Assembly: GCA_025766275.1 (NCBI GenBank)
Contig: JAFKAC010000004.1
Location: forward strand, 186,001-250,000
Reading direction: 5' to 3'
DNA from: Lactarius indigo
Taxonomy: Eukaryota > Basidiomycota > Agaricomycetes > Russulales > Russulaceae
DNA length: 64,000 nt
Part shown: positions 33,601 to 45,074 of the stretch, in pieces
How the letters are laid out: each line of letters opens with the position of its first letter
How positions within the stretch are numbered: position 1 is the stretch's first letter
Translations under genes and position numbers: made by a program
Notes under the pieces: generated by a model
Database searches by the model: none
Told to the model about the DNA's origin: nothing
Seen by the model: only the letters and a program-made list of their open reading frames with translations

Positions 33601-36600
33601 TCACCGAAAGTCGCGAGCCGGCCAATCGCGCTGCTCGTCAGCGATGCGCTCCAGCGCGGTAGCACGCTCTAAGCGGTAGATTGCGTCCCGCTGGTCGTCC
33701 TGCGCACACTCGATCATTGCGCGGAGTTGGCTCACCCTAGCTCGAAGTCGATCCAGCTCGTAGCTGGCCGCGCGGAAGCGCGTGACTTCTGCAGTGAGCG
33801 ACTCGTTGTTGATGCGATTGAGTGCACGGTCGGTGATTTTGTCCGCTTCGAAGACAACCAGGTCTTCGTGTGGATACGTGGGGCGGAGCGCGGCGGACAC
33901 GTGGGGCTCGGCATAGAGGGGCTTACCATAGACGTGTGGCGAACCCGGTATAACCCCTAGTATGAGGGGGTCCGCCCCTCCGATGATCTGGACGTGCGAC
34001 GCGTCCCTCTCTACTCCGTCTGGCCCGGTGATGGGGTATCGAATGTAATGGGGTCGTCGGTTCGCCCGGAACCCTTCAGGCGCAATGACATGCGCGGGGT
34101 CCTCGGCGGCGGTGAACGGACAGTGATCGGCGGCACCAGGCACGCGCACACGTCCTCGATACATGGGGGAGCTGTCGGTGTAGACGAGCCAGGGCGTGAT
34201 GAGGGGATTATCAGGGTCACGTTTCGTTCGAAGGAAGGAGTGTCTCGCCGGGTAATAATCTTCGTCGTCATGGCCAGCCTCAGCTGCTGCCATCGCTGCC
34301 GACGCTCGCGCATCTCCCTCAGTCGGGCTGCTGCCGAGTCCAACTGCTCCTTCTGCCACGCTGCCGCCACCCTCTTCCAGCCCTCCAACTCGTATTCCAT
34401 CAGCGCTTGAATGCTGGTCGTTGCTTGGGAAAACTCTGCGAACGCTGATGAGGTCGTCACTTGGGGGGATAGCGGCGATGGGTTCGCACTCGCCGCGATC
34501 GTTTCGGAAGACGTGGACGACGGCTCGTTCATCGTCAGGGGTAGTTGTTGGATCTGGGAATCTGGTGACAACGTTGATCCATTCTTGTGCGGTGATGGGC
34601 CCCTCTGCCGGTGTAAGAGGCATCCATGGCGTGAGCTGAGTGTTGGGAACTTCGGTGTCGTCGTCCTCAGCCAAGAGGGCGCGGGCGTCTTCGGCGAGGG
34701 AGTCGAGGAGCTGTGCTTGTGTGACATGTCGTAGTGGAGAAGTGGGCATGGAAGTAATGGCTGAGCGAAGGAGAAGGGGATGACTATCCTCAGTTCGAAC
34801 AACCCCCACTTTATCCCTTTCACCGTGGGCCCGCGTTTCCTGATACAGGCGGAGTGCTTCTGGCGCAAAGACATCATCTTTATTGACCCACTGGTTCTCC
34901 GAGTCCGGGTACCCCTTCCATTTGATGAGGTATTGGAGGCGCCTTCCCCTGCCGAAATGCCGAGTGTCTAGAATGGCCTCGACTTCGTACTCCTCTTCCC
35001 CTTCTATTAATTAGGGCGGTGGTCATGTGAAGTTCTCCCCGTGTAAGGGGGTTTGCTTATACGGAGTGAGAAGATCAATGTGAAACACTGGGTGGATGCT
35101 CCACTGCGTGGGAAGTTCCAATCAATAATTGTAAGGGGACATCACCTGTGTTACCCGAAAGGGTCCGTGGCATCGCGCTGCTAATTTTTCTGTGGGCTGA
35201 TTGGTTCGAAGGTGCTTGCCCTCGAGCCACACGAGGTCGTTGACGCTGAACTTCGGCGTATCTTTGTTGCGCACCCAAGACTCCTGAGCCTTCTTCATAA
35301 GGTGTTGGGCGTTGTCTCATGCTTCCTTCAGTTGTGTTAGTCGCGTGGTTACAAGGGGAATTGGGGATGGCTTATCGGTCCAATCCGCTTGAGGGTCGTA
35401 TCCCATGAGAAGTTGAAACGGCGACTGTTTGGTGTGTTCATGTGGCCAGTTGTTGTGCGCGAATTCAGCGATTGGCAGATAAGCTGCCCAGTCGTCTTGA
35501 CGCTCATTTACCCAGAAGTGCAGGTACTGCTCCAACCATTGATTGGTCCTTTCAGACTGTCCGTCGGTGCGGGGATGGTATGCTGTTGATATGTTCTGCT
35601 GAATTCCCAGAATTCTGCATGTCTCTCGGGCAAATTTCGACGCAAAGCGTGGGTCGCGGTCGCTGATGATTTTCTGTGGTAGTCCGAAACATTTGAAGAC
35701 ATGAGTTACATACAGGGCGGCCGTCTCCTCTGCTGTGACCTCTTCCCTGCACGGGATAAAGACAGAGGCCTTGCTACAGTCGTGGTCGGTGATGGTTAGT
35801 ATGCTGTCGTACCCCTTTGACGAGGGGAGTTTCGTGATGAAGTCCATTGCTACCGTGTAGAACGGCGTGGCTTCCAGTATTGGCGTGATGGGATGTAGCG
35901 CGGCTCGTATGGGTCGAGTGTTTACCTTATTTCGTTGGCACTCCGCACATCCTTGTACATATTCGCATATGTCCCGTCGCAGTTGTGGCCACCAATAGTG
36001 TCGTTCCAAAATTCGTTGAGTTTTTGCGATTCCCGGATGGCCGTGTATCGGTAGATCGTGATGATCATGTATTAGTGCGTGGTGTGTTGACGCGGGTCCG
36101 GTTATCACGAACCTGCCGTCCTTGTACCACTCTCCCTGTATTTTCTTGAGCTGATGGGGGTCTACCCACATCTTGATGACTTTTTTGTCTTGTTGGTGGC
36201 GTGGTTGTTGTAGATTTGGGTTTGTGATGAAGGTGCGCGCAACGTTGAGAGTCCTTACAAAGACTTTGGGAGGGAGAACGACAACCTTGTTATTGTCTTC
36301 AGCCCCTTGGTCGTAGTCGGGCCGTCTTGATAACGCGTCTGCTCTCCCGTTGTTCTTCCCTTTAATGTGATGAATCTCAAAGTTGTATTCGGAGAGTTCG
36401 AGTACTTCCCTGGCGACTCGTCGGCTAATCTTCTGTGGCAACTTCCAGTATTGCAGATTGAGATGGTCGGAGTAGATTTTGATCTTGTGCGGGGCTCCCG
36501 CAAGCAGTGGCCTCCAATTTCTCAGTGCTTTGACGATTGCTAGCAGCTCTAGATCGTAAATATTGTAATTCCGTTCCACTTCCGAGAGCGTTGCGGAGTA

Positions 36601-38340
36601 GTATCCTATGGGATGCCGCTTTCCGTCAGACTTCTTCTGCAATAGGACGGCTCCCACCGCGTATCCTGACGCGTTGACTTCTAGTTCGAATGGGTCTTGA
36701 AGTACCAGATGCGCCAGGACCGGTTCTTCAGTCACGAGGCTTTTCAGCATGTTGAATGCCTTATCTTCTTCGTTCGTCCATTGCCACTCCTCATCTTTTC
36801 GCGTTAGTCTGGTGAGTGGTTTGGCGTGATTGGTGAAGCCGCGAATGAACAGTCTGTAAAAGTTGCAGAAACCGAGGAAGGATCGGACGTCTTTAACCTT
36901 TGTGGGCGTTGGCCAGTCTTTGATGCCCTGAACTTTTACGGGGTCCATGCGAGTTACCCCCCTTTCAAGGATTACCCCCAGGTAATCCATTCGCGGCTGG
37001 TGAAACAGGCATTTCTCCAATTTGAAGTATAAGTCATGCTCCTCCGCTACGCGGAGGACGTCGCACACCGCCGCGGCATGGGCTGCAAGGTCATAGTCGA
37101 AGTGAGTGGCAATCCCAATGTCATCCATGTAGACACGTATCGTGGTTCCGAGGCGTTCATGCTTTGCAATCGTATCCCGGTAGATGTGGTTCATCATAGC
37201 TTGGAAGGTTGCTGGGGAATTGGTGAGGCCGAAGAACATGACCGTGGGCTCAAAGAGGCCGAATTTGGTTTTGAATGCCGCCTTCTCCTGATCACCGTCG
37301 CGGATGCGTATGTTGTTGTAGCCCCATCGAATGTCGAGTTTGGTATAAATATGGGCGTTGCTGAGGTCGAGAATGAGGTCTTGAATGAGTGGCAGTGGGT
37401 ATTGGTTACGAATAGTGTGCGAGTTGATGACGCGGTAATCCTGTACCGGCCGTAGTTTCCCGTCCTTTTTTTTAATGAAAAAGAAGGATGATGCGTACGG
37501 GGAAATAGAAGGGCGCAGATAGCCCTGTTTCAGTTTTTCTTCTAGGAACTCTTTGAGTTCGCCTTCTTCCTTTTGCGTCATGGGGTATATCTTGCAGTCT
37601 ATAGCGGCCGGCGCGGAGGGTTTGAAGTCGATTGCGTGGTCCCACGGCCTAGCCGGGGGAAAACGATGTGAGGCCTGTTCGCTGAACAGCTTGCTGAATG
37701 CGGCGTATTCGGGGGGAAGCACAGTCATTGTTTGTTGTTGCTTCGCTTGTATGGCTAGTTCTGTTGAGGTAGTGGCTCGAGTGTACGTTTCTTCCGCTAG
37801 TTCTCGGATGATGTCTTCCTTTTCGGCCACTATTAGGGCTCGAATGGCGGTGGGTGTGAGTAGTGCTTCCGCAGTGGTGAGCACTACGGGTTGCATGTCG
37901 GGGTGTATCGTCGCCATGGCCCACTGAATAGTGGGTTCGAAAGCGCTGAGCCAGGGGTAGCCAAGTACGATGTCCTCGCTTCCGAGATCTGTGACCAGGA
38001 AGGTCATCTTCTTTATCTGTCCTCGCGTTTTTACCTCTAGGTTAACATAATGAGTGATTAACCCAGCTTTGTTTTCCGTATTATCTATATTCCATATTTT
38101 TCACGGCATCTCTAGTGGCTGTACCGGGATTCCTGCCCTTTTTGCCATACTTGGTCGGATGAAGTTGTTGGTCGCTCCGGAGTCGACTGACACGTTGGTT
38201 TCAGTCGTTTGATATTCCGTTCGGACAGTCACTGGGATTCGCAATGATTGATAGCGCGTTGTCACAATTATGGAATTACAATGTAAGGCCCTCACCCAGA
38301 CTGACGGGTTCAGGCGTCCCGAAAACCCTCCTTTCCCCAC
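33601..38340 (-). CDS. pol: Element 2 Pol (several CGA-to-TGA nonsense codons)
   Basis: A single frame of 1,580 codons with TGA at 38101-38103 and 35317-35319 and more stops near 35120, 35023 and 35011. Domains: protease VDSGATNNF near residue 52; reverse transcriptase with FFFIKKKDGK, FFGLTNSPATF and VYMDDIG near residue 400; RNase H (FELEVNASGYAVGAVLLQ); integrase with HHDLPIHGHPG, CAECQRNK, MDFITKLP, SDRDPRF and GQSERTNQW; chromodomain region near 34985-34860. A C-terminal module ending at 33601 carries PEGFRANRRPHYIRYPI, ASHVQIIGGADP, YGKPLYAEPH and a helical YRLERATALERI end. It opens in the -1 frame inside the end of gag. Most stops sit where related copies have arginine, so this copy is dead. 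Confidence 0.93.
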
Positions 38341-40376
38341 AGATCTTGAAGTATGAGGTCTTTTACCTCATCCGTGCTGTTAGCCACCTGTGTGAGCCAT
38401 TCCTTCGCCTGTTCTCCGGCTGTCTTCGTGCTCGCCGCATTGATTTGAGGCGCGGGTGTCACGCTCGGCGCCGGCGACATGTATCCCGGCAGTGATGGCG
38501 TGTACTGGGATGGTGCGTATTGTGATACAGGCCCCTGGGGGTATCCTGCGGTTTCGGTCATGTGGCTGCTAGATGGGGCAGCCGGCCACTGTTGCTGAGC
38601 GTGCGGGTGTGGGCAATTTCATGAGAGATGTCCAGGGGCGTGACAATTATAACAGAGGACATTCCTTAAGTCCCTTCGTGATCCGCCTCTTCCCCTTCCT
38701 CGGGCTCCAGGCCCTCCCCGCGGTGGGAACGGTGGCGTGGGCCAGTTGTGATGCGGTAGCTTGTTGAAGTTGATGTCTTCAGATCCTGCTAGTCTTACTC
38801 TAGCGCGATCGGCTGAGGTGTCCATTGCCCAGGGGTTAGTTTGTGGCAGGTTTTGTGGGAGCACCCATCCTGCATTGCCACTCTGCTTCTTCGGCTGTGT
38901 TGTTGTGCTTTTGTATTCGTTGAGCCTCGCCTTGAGGTGTATATAGTTTTTCTGTCGTTTGAGGACGGCTCTCTTCCAGTCGTCGAATGTGACAGGGTCG
39001 TCAAACTGGAACACATTTTTAAAGAGTTCCTTGGGCAAACCCGACATAAAGAGGTCGATGGTTTGCAGTTCGTTGAGGCGGTAGTGAGCCTTCCGTGCTA
39101 ACTGTTTGAAGTCATTGACGTACTTGTCAATGTCCTCGCCCGTCATTCTAAGGCCTTTACGCAGTATGGCCTGGGCTTGTTCTCGTTCCAGCGTGTTTTC
39201 GAAGTGCTGGCTGAAGCCATCGGCAACGGCTTCCCAGAGCGCCGGAGTATAGGGACTGATCCCTCGTTGTATTTGTCGATTGAGCCAGTTCAGGAAGGAT
39301 AGTACCCATTCGCTGACTGCTCCGCCTTTAATATAGGATAGGAACAGGAGGCATCTCCTGTAGTCGTTTCGCATGATGGGGGCGTCCAGGTTCATGCCCC
39401 AGTAGATGTGCCACTGTGTTAGGAATTGGTCTACTTTGAGCCTGTCTCCGTCAAAAATGGAAGGTGGCTCGCCAGTGAGTTTTTCGTTATGATGTCCTCC
39501 TCTTCCTCCGGCGTCCCCTCCTCCGCCTCCTCCACCCCCTCCACCTCCGCCTCCTCCGGGCGGTCTGCTGGGTGGTCCTCGTGGCGGTTCGACTCTTCGT
39601 ATGTCGAAGGGGATTCCCCCTCCTGGTGGCGGCGGCGGATCTCCACTAGGTCCGCCTACCCCCGGGGGTAGTTCCAGTGCGATGGGTCTTCCTGACGGTG
39701 GGTCTCCTCTATCGGACCCTATGGCTCGAAATATCGCGGCGTCGTCGGCCGTCATTCGTCTTCCGGTTTCTGGGTTGATAGGCATGAGTATTTCTCTCTC
39801 CTCTGCTCGTATAGCGTGCGATTCTTCAAGCGCCACCTCTTCCATTGCTCGAGTGATGGTTGCCATGATGGCTGGTGATCAAATATGAATTGGCTCTGGT
39901 TCTGTGATATGGGCAGACTCAGCTCATTCGAGAAGGAGGTCTTGTATTGCTCCTCCACTAGTTTCCGTTTGGTCCGGTTCTCGTCCTTCGTCCTCTCCTT
40001 GACTTTGCTCTTCGTCTGACACTACTTCTCCGGTGGAGTGTTCTCTTACTTGTCTGTCAATAGGGCCCCAATCGGCTCGACTATTGAGTTCTCGTGCGTC
40101 GATATCGCAGTGAAATCTGGGCCCTGCTGGTCTTATTGCGTCCCACTGGGAGTCTATGGGATTCCACGTAACCTCTACCCAGCACAGGTGGTCAAAGTTG
40201 AACTCAACTGGGCGGAACCTGGTAGGTCCGTTAAACTCCACGAAGTATCCAGTTTCTTCTTGTCTCTCCCTCCAACTAGCAGCTTGTAAAAAGCGCGTGG
40301 GGACGTTGCGTTCTCCTCTCCTTGGGAGCGAGTAAGGACGAAAGTTCGTCCACTGATCTCTTGTTGTTACGGCCAC
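38310..40376 (-). CDS. gag: Element 2 Gag (three nonsense codons)
   Basis: A 689-codon frame with TGA at 39924-39926, near 39886 and at 38619-38621, each at an arginine conserved in related copies (LLIERAES, IHIRSPA, GHLSRNC). The N-terminal block TRDQWTNFRPY and NVPTRFLQAASWRERQ is shared with all related elements. A Gly/Pro-rich linker precedes the capsid region (FLTQWHIYWGMNLDAP, RCLLFLSYIKGG). The CCHC knuckle is CYNCHAPGHLS-stop-NC, broken by the stop itself. Translation seems to open at GTG 40376, because no in-frame ATG precedes the conserved block. Confidence 0.92.
38322..38328 (-). promoter_or_regulatory. Element 2 -1 frameshift heptamer GGGTTTT
   Basis: In the gag frame the sequence reads G GGT TTT, a canonical X XXY YYZ slip site about 13 nt before the gag stop and inside the gag-pol overlap. 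A second candidate, G GGA AAG, lies 9 nt upstream. The GGGTTTT heptamer is conserved in elements 2, 3, 4, 5 and 6. Confidence 0.7.
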
Positions 40377-40382
40377 AGTGGG

Positions 40383-40393
40383 ATCTTGGTCTT
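40383..40393 (-). promoter_or_regulatory. Element 2 self-priming primer-binding site
   Basis: AAGACCAAGAT (minus), two bases from the 5' LTR, fully complementary to ATCTTGGTCTT starting at 40631 in the LTR. Confidence 0.85.
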
Positions 40394-40395
40394 AA

Positions 40396-40922
40396 TGTTA
40401 CGCCGTCACGACTTTAGCTCAACTTGAGCACGAAGTGGTGGTAACAACTTAGCGAAGCGGCGATCTGCTGGCTTGAAGACGCGGAGGTCCAAGTCCTTGC
40501 CCTCAGTGAATACTCGGAGGTACACTGGCAAGTCAAATGTCTTGTGCGTAAACGAAGTGGAATGATTTAGAGAAGACGAGAAAGGAGAGAATAGAGACAA
40601 GAAACAAGTGACGATTCAAGAAGACCAAGATGGCGTATCTTGGTCTTCACCAGACAGATTAAATACAAGTCGAGCAGGCTTTCAAGCGCTGCTATGAGTC
40701 ACAGTAACGTAGCGTCCAATGTATCGCGTATGTAGCTTGAACCCTAATACTACTACTACTAGTATTAGTGGCGTAGTCCTCAGTCAGCAATCTGCGCGCA
40801 ATCTCCTATCGTACTCGTATCACCTATCGTAAGTCCGCAACTAATCTACCTTACCGCCGTAGTTGCAACCGGTACAGTAAGGGTCCTCAATCATATACAG
40901 TCGTACAAGTCGAAACATGACA
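40396..40922 (-). repeat. Element 2, 5' LTR with TATA box and predicted RNA start
   Basis: 527 bp. On the minus strand TATTTAA (40665-40659) lies 34 nt before ATCTTGGTCTT (40631-40621), the predicted 5' end of the RNA and self-primer. An inverted copy, AAGACCAAGAT, sits 5 nt upstream of it (40647-40637). A 64-codon open frame in the transcribed part of the LTR is present in both LTRs. Confidence 0.93.
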
Positions 40923-41260
40923 ACGGGTGTCCTCGACTCCCAGACGCTCTGGTTCGCATATGGTATTGTCAAGAACTTTGTGGTATGTATTTCATGTACG
41001 TCTTTGTGTCAGCAGTGTAATCCCTTCAACTCATTTGTAGCCATTCACATTTGATCTCCTGCATGCCGATATATATGAGATGATATCGCCAGATCTCTTA
41101 CACCAAGTCATTAAGGGGGCCTTCAAGGACCATTTAGTCAATTGGGTGTGTGATTATCTGAAGGTGCAGCACGGCAAAAGCCAAGCAAAAATCATCCTGG
41201 ATGACATAGATCGGCAGTATGTAACCCACGCGTATGGCCAGTTCTGAGGCCAGTTCACTA
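40923..41260 (+). pseudogene. Plavaka-type transposase fragment
   Basis: On the plus strand, TGVLDSQTLWFAYGIVKNF is followed by an intron-like GTATGT segment and then by [34 protein letters not shown] and [10 protein letters not shown]. The SPDLLHQxIKGxFKDHLVxW block is typical of Plavaka (CACTA-related) transposases abundant in basidiomycetes. Only this internal piece is present. It starts immediately at the LTR of element 2 and fades out after 41260, so it was cut by the insertion and by a later rearrangement. Confidence 0.8.
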
Positions 41261-41929
41261 ATCTAACAGGTTGAAAGAATTTCCGTGGTGCCCCCCTTTC
41301 CTGGCCTCTGTGTTGATAAGTGACCCTTGCGCACTTAGCAGCTTGTACGGACCAGACTTGCAGCATGGACTGCTTTAGATTAGATTAATTGGACCTGTAG
41401 ATTACTTACATTTGATCTGTACAATCTAGCGCTAATCATTGCGTCATGTATGACATCATGTACTATGACATCATGTAGAACACTCCGGACACTTCATTGT
41501 ACTCAGTACTTTGTTCTCCTTTAGTCCTTATCTTTATTATGATGTCACTATGATATCATCCTTGTCTGGACTTTCCTTGTTCTTGCACGCCTTGTTCCCC
41601 TTACACACACTCCTTTGTCCTGTTGTAGAACAATGCGTCCCTTGTATTCTGTGACACTCTGTTACCTACCTTGTAGCTGTGTCACACTCCTGTATAGTAT
41701 AAGTAGTAGTGCTTGTACGCTCCTGGTCCACATCAGTTCCCTCACTGTTGTGTGCCAGGTATGTCTCTTCCTCTCAATTGTAACATCAGTTCCCTCACTG
41801 TTGTGTGCCAGACTTCCACTTTGCTTCACTCTGCTTGACACCCCTGTGCTGCTTCCAGTCACCCTCTATATCTCACCACAGTACTATCAGTCCACTGTGA
41901 GTATAGTTCTTATGTGTCTGTTCATCATT
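41261..41929. other. Unassigned DNA with a short duplication
   Basis: No gene recognised. A block of about 28 bp (CATCAGTTCCCTCACTGTTG and onward) occurs at about 41733 and again at about 41785. Pyrimidine-rich DNA with several TGTGACATCATG-like words lies near 41440-41560. The segment ends abruptly where the pol of element 3 begins. Confidence 0.4.
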
Positions 41930-42649
41930 AAAGTCAATTGCGTGGTCCCATGGTCTGGCAGGGGGAAATTGCTGGGATGCGTCTTCGCTGAAGAGCTTCT
42001 GAAAGGCCTGATATACCGCCGGCAGTTCCACAGGTTCCTCTTCTTTCTTTGCCTTGATGGCCAGTTCCATAGACGTAGTTGCCCGCAAGTACGTATCTTC
42101 TTCGTCCATCTCCAGGATGATTGCCTCTTTTTGTTCGTCAGTGAGGACAGACGCGATAACAGTATGACGGTTTAGACTGTCCTGTGTACTGATTACAATT
42201 GGCATGACGTCTTCGTGTATGACCGCATCCCTCCAGTTGATGGTTGGTTCATATGTTGCCAACCAGGGGTATCCCAGGATGATGTCTTCGCTTCCGAGGT
42301 CTGTGATAAGGAAGCGCATGGTCCTGTGATATCCTTTGGTGTACACATCTAGGTCGGTAAAATGAGTGATAGACCCAGCTTTGTTTTCTGTGTTGTCTAT
42401 GTTCCAAATTTTTCGTGGTTGGGTCAGCGATTGGATGCCAATACCCAGTTTTGCTGCAAAGTTTGGATGTATGAAATTGTCGGTGGCTCCGGAGTCCACC
42501 AACGCTCTTATGTCGGCCATTCGGTAATTCGTGCGAATCGAGACTGGAATTCGAAGGGAGCGAAAGTGCGTCATGATTACAGAATTACAATTTAAAGCCC
42601 TCACCCAGGCCGATGGGTTTAGGCGCTCCGAAAACCCTCTTTTCCCCAT
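41930..42649 (-). pseudogene. pol: Element 3 Pol, N-terminal fragment
   Basis: Protease and the region leading to reverse transcriptase (VDSGATDNFIH, DLGSEDIILGYPWL, SQQFPPARPWDHAIDF), then unrelated sequence. It starts in the -1 frame within the end of gag. No stop before the breakpoint. Confidence 0.9.
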
Positions 42650-44601
42650 AAGTCCTGCAATATCAGGTCTTTTACTTCATCTGGTGCATTTACGACCCCA
42701 GTAAGCCACTCCTTGGCACGTTCCTCCGCTGTTTTGTTAGTGGAGGCAGCCTGTCTCTGGGCTGGCAGTAGTTCCTGCGTGTAGTAATTGGTTTCTGTTG
42801 CACGAACGTTTGAGGGTCCGGCGTTCTGCGGCTGCCATTGTCGTGGCTGTCTAGGATGGGGGCAATTTCGTGAGAGATGGCCCGGTGCGTTACAATTATA
42901 GCACAACACCATCCTTAGGTCTCGTCGCGACCCCCCTCTTCCTCATCCTCTTACCCCCGGTCCTCCTCTTGGCGGGTAGGGGGGTTGGTTCGTGTATGGG
43001 GGTTTACCATAGTCAATTTCTTCTGACCCTGCTAACCTTGCCTTTGTTCGATCGGCAGAAGTGTCCATTGCCCATGGGTTCGCGAGGTTCTGAGGAACCG
43101 TCCATCCGGCATTGCCTGCTTTCTTCGGCTTGGTGTCTTTGTATTCATCCACCCTTGCTCGGATGTGAATATAATTGCGTTGTCGACGAAGCGTCGCACG
43201 CTTCCATTCATCAAATGTTTCTGGCTCGTCCAAGTCGTAGGTCTTCTCGTATAACTTCTTAGGTAGCCCCTTCGTGAACAGGTCAATGGTCTGGGGATCG
43301 TTGAGACGGTAGCCGGCCTTTCTGGCGGCTTCTTCGAATTCGTTAACGTATTTGTCAATGTCTCCATCGACCATTTTGAGCCCCTTTCGTAACAGGGCTT
43401 GAGCCTGTTCTCGCTCGAGGGTGTTGACGAACCTTTGGTTAAACCCTTCTGCTACTGCGTTCCATAGGTCCCTCGTGTGCTGATCTATTCCTCGTTGTAT
43501 TTGTCGGTTGAGCCACTTGAGGTACGAGAGTACCCATTCGCTAACTGACACTCCCTTGATGTAGGATAGGAAAAGGAGACATCGTCGGTAGTCGTTGCGC
43601 ATGATGGGGGTGTTGAGGTTCATTCCCCAGTATACGTGCCATTGCGTGAGGAATGAGTCGACCTTAGTGCGATCTCCGTCAAAAATAGTGGGAGGTTCAC
43701 CGGTTAATTTCTCGTGTCCGTGCCCTCCTCCTGGTGGGCCTCCTCCTCCGCCTCCGCCCAGGGGTCCTCCATCTGGTGGATTGTTTGGAAGGTCCAGTGG
43801 ATTTCCTCCACCACCTGGTCGTCGGGGAAAGTCTCCTCCCGGGGGTCCTCCCCATCCCGGTGGAGGGTCGAGTGGTAGCCCTCGTCTTGGCCCGTCTCCT
43901 GATGGAGGGTCGCCTTGGTTGGGTCCGATAGCCCGAAAGATTGCGGCATCGTCCGCAGTCATTCGATGTCCTGTTTCTGGATTGATAGGTAGGAGATGTC
44001 GTTGGGATTCTTCTCTAATTGCCTCGGCCGCTTCTCGTGCTGTTTGCTCTCTCAATGTCGTGATTTCTTCCGCCGTCATCGTAGTTGTGGCCATTTCTGC
44101 TGCAGGCGATCGTACGTGAATGACTTCTGGTTGTTCCGAGATGTGTAGAGACTCAGCTCGTTGGATGGTGTACTGCTCGATAGGTCCAACGCTTGCTGGT
44201 TGATCCCCTTCACTTTGTTCTTCTTCCTCGGTTTCTTCGCTTACTGCTTCTCCTGTGGAGTGTTCCCGTATCTGGCCGTCAATCGGCCCCCAGTCTGCTT
44301 GTGAATTGAGTTCACACGCGTTGATGTCGCACTGATACTGTCTTCCTGCTGGTCTAACGACGTCCCAGCGATGGTCTATAGGATTCCACGTAATCTCTAC
44401 CCAACACAGATGGTCGAAATTGAACTCAATGGGTCTGAACCTTGTAGGTCCGTTGAACTCGACGAAGTATCCTGTTTCGTCTCCTCGGTCTCTCCACCGA
44501 GCTGCTCCCAAGAATCGGGTTGGTACGTTGCAGTCTCCTCTTCGCTCTAGGTAGTAGGGACGGAAATTCGTCCACTGTTCTCGAGTGTTGACAGTTGCCA
44601 C
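42619..44601 (-). CDS. gag: Element 3 Gag (one nonsense codon)
   Basis: A 661-codon frame with a single TGA at 42943-42945, at an Arg position of an Arg/Gly-rich segment (GARGRGRGG in element 2). Conserved N-terminal block (TREQWTNFRPYYLERRGD), Pro/Gly-rich linker, capsid part (QWHVYWGMNLNTP, LFTKGLPKKLYEK), intact CCHC knuckle (CYNCNAPGHLSRNC) and the terminal DLILQDLWGKEGF segment over the frameshift site GGGTTTT (42631-42637). The opening codon appears to be GTG. Confidence 0.92.
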
Positions 44602-44609
44602 AATTGGGT

Positions 44610-44620
44610 ATCTTGGTCTT
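44610..44620 (-). promoter_or_regulatory. Element 3 self-priming primer-binding site
   Basis: AAGACCAAGAT (minus), two bases from the LTR; complementary to ATCTTGGTCTT at 44823-44813, 34 nt downstream of TATTTAA (44857-44851). Confidence 0.85.
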
Positions 44621-44622
44621 AA

Positions 44623-45074
44623 TGTAACGCCGTCACGATGTTAGCTCGACTTGAGCGTTTCGGAGGGGCAACTGTGATTTAGCTGATCACGCACGCGGCG
44701 TATGGCACGAAGGCGGTTTCCTAGATGTTCGAAGACACTAGTAGATTCTGATGACCTCTCTATTTAGGTAGAGGCGAAGCGGGGTTTCCAGAACAAGAAG
44801 TGATGATTGAAGAAGACCAAGATGGCGTGTCTTGGTCTTCCGCAGCTTCCTTAAATACAGAAAGAGCAGGCTTTCAAGCGCTGCTATGAGTCACAGTATC
44901 GTAGCGTCCAACGTATCGCGTAAGTACCGCAATCCTAGTACTACTACTACTTGTACTAGGATTGAGTCATCTTTCAACGCCTACCTCCTATCGTAAACTC
45001 CGAGTCCGTGACTAATCTACCTTACAGCCGTAGCCACAACCGGTACAGTAAGGGTTCGCGACAGAACCGTAACA
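44623..45074 (-). repeat. Element 3, 5' LTR
   Basis: 452 bp, TGTAACGCC to CGTAACA in plus reading; related to the LTRs of elements 2 and 5 but diverged in its U5 half. Confidence 0.85.

Larger units (their letters stand above)
33044..40922 (-). mobile_element. Ty3/gypsy element 2, complete but with mismatched flanks
   Basis: Two 527-bp LTRs, gag and pol in minus orientation. The left flank is CTCAA and the right flank ACGGG, so there is no target duplication. The LTRs are about 98 % identical. Several conserved Arg codons in gag and pol are TGA. The right flank enters a Plavaka transposase fragment, while the left flank does not. Confidence 0.93.
41930..45074 (-). mobile_element. Ty3/gypsy element 3, truncated in pol
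   Basis: Minus-strand element with 5' LTR, gag and the start of pol. It was inserted into the pol of element 4, where the reading GDLVWLEGR is interrupted at 45074. The left part is missing: pol stops being homologous after HAIDF at about 41930, so the 3' half and the 3' LTR are lost by deletion or assembly error. Confidence 0.9.
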
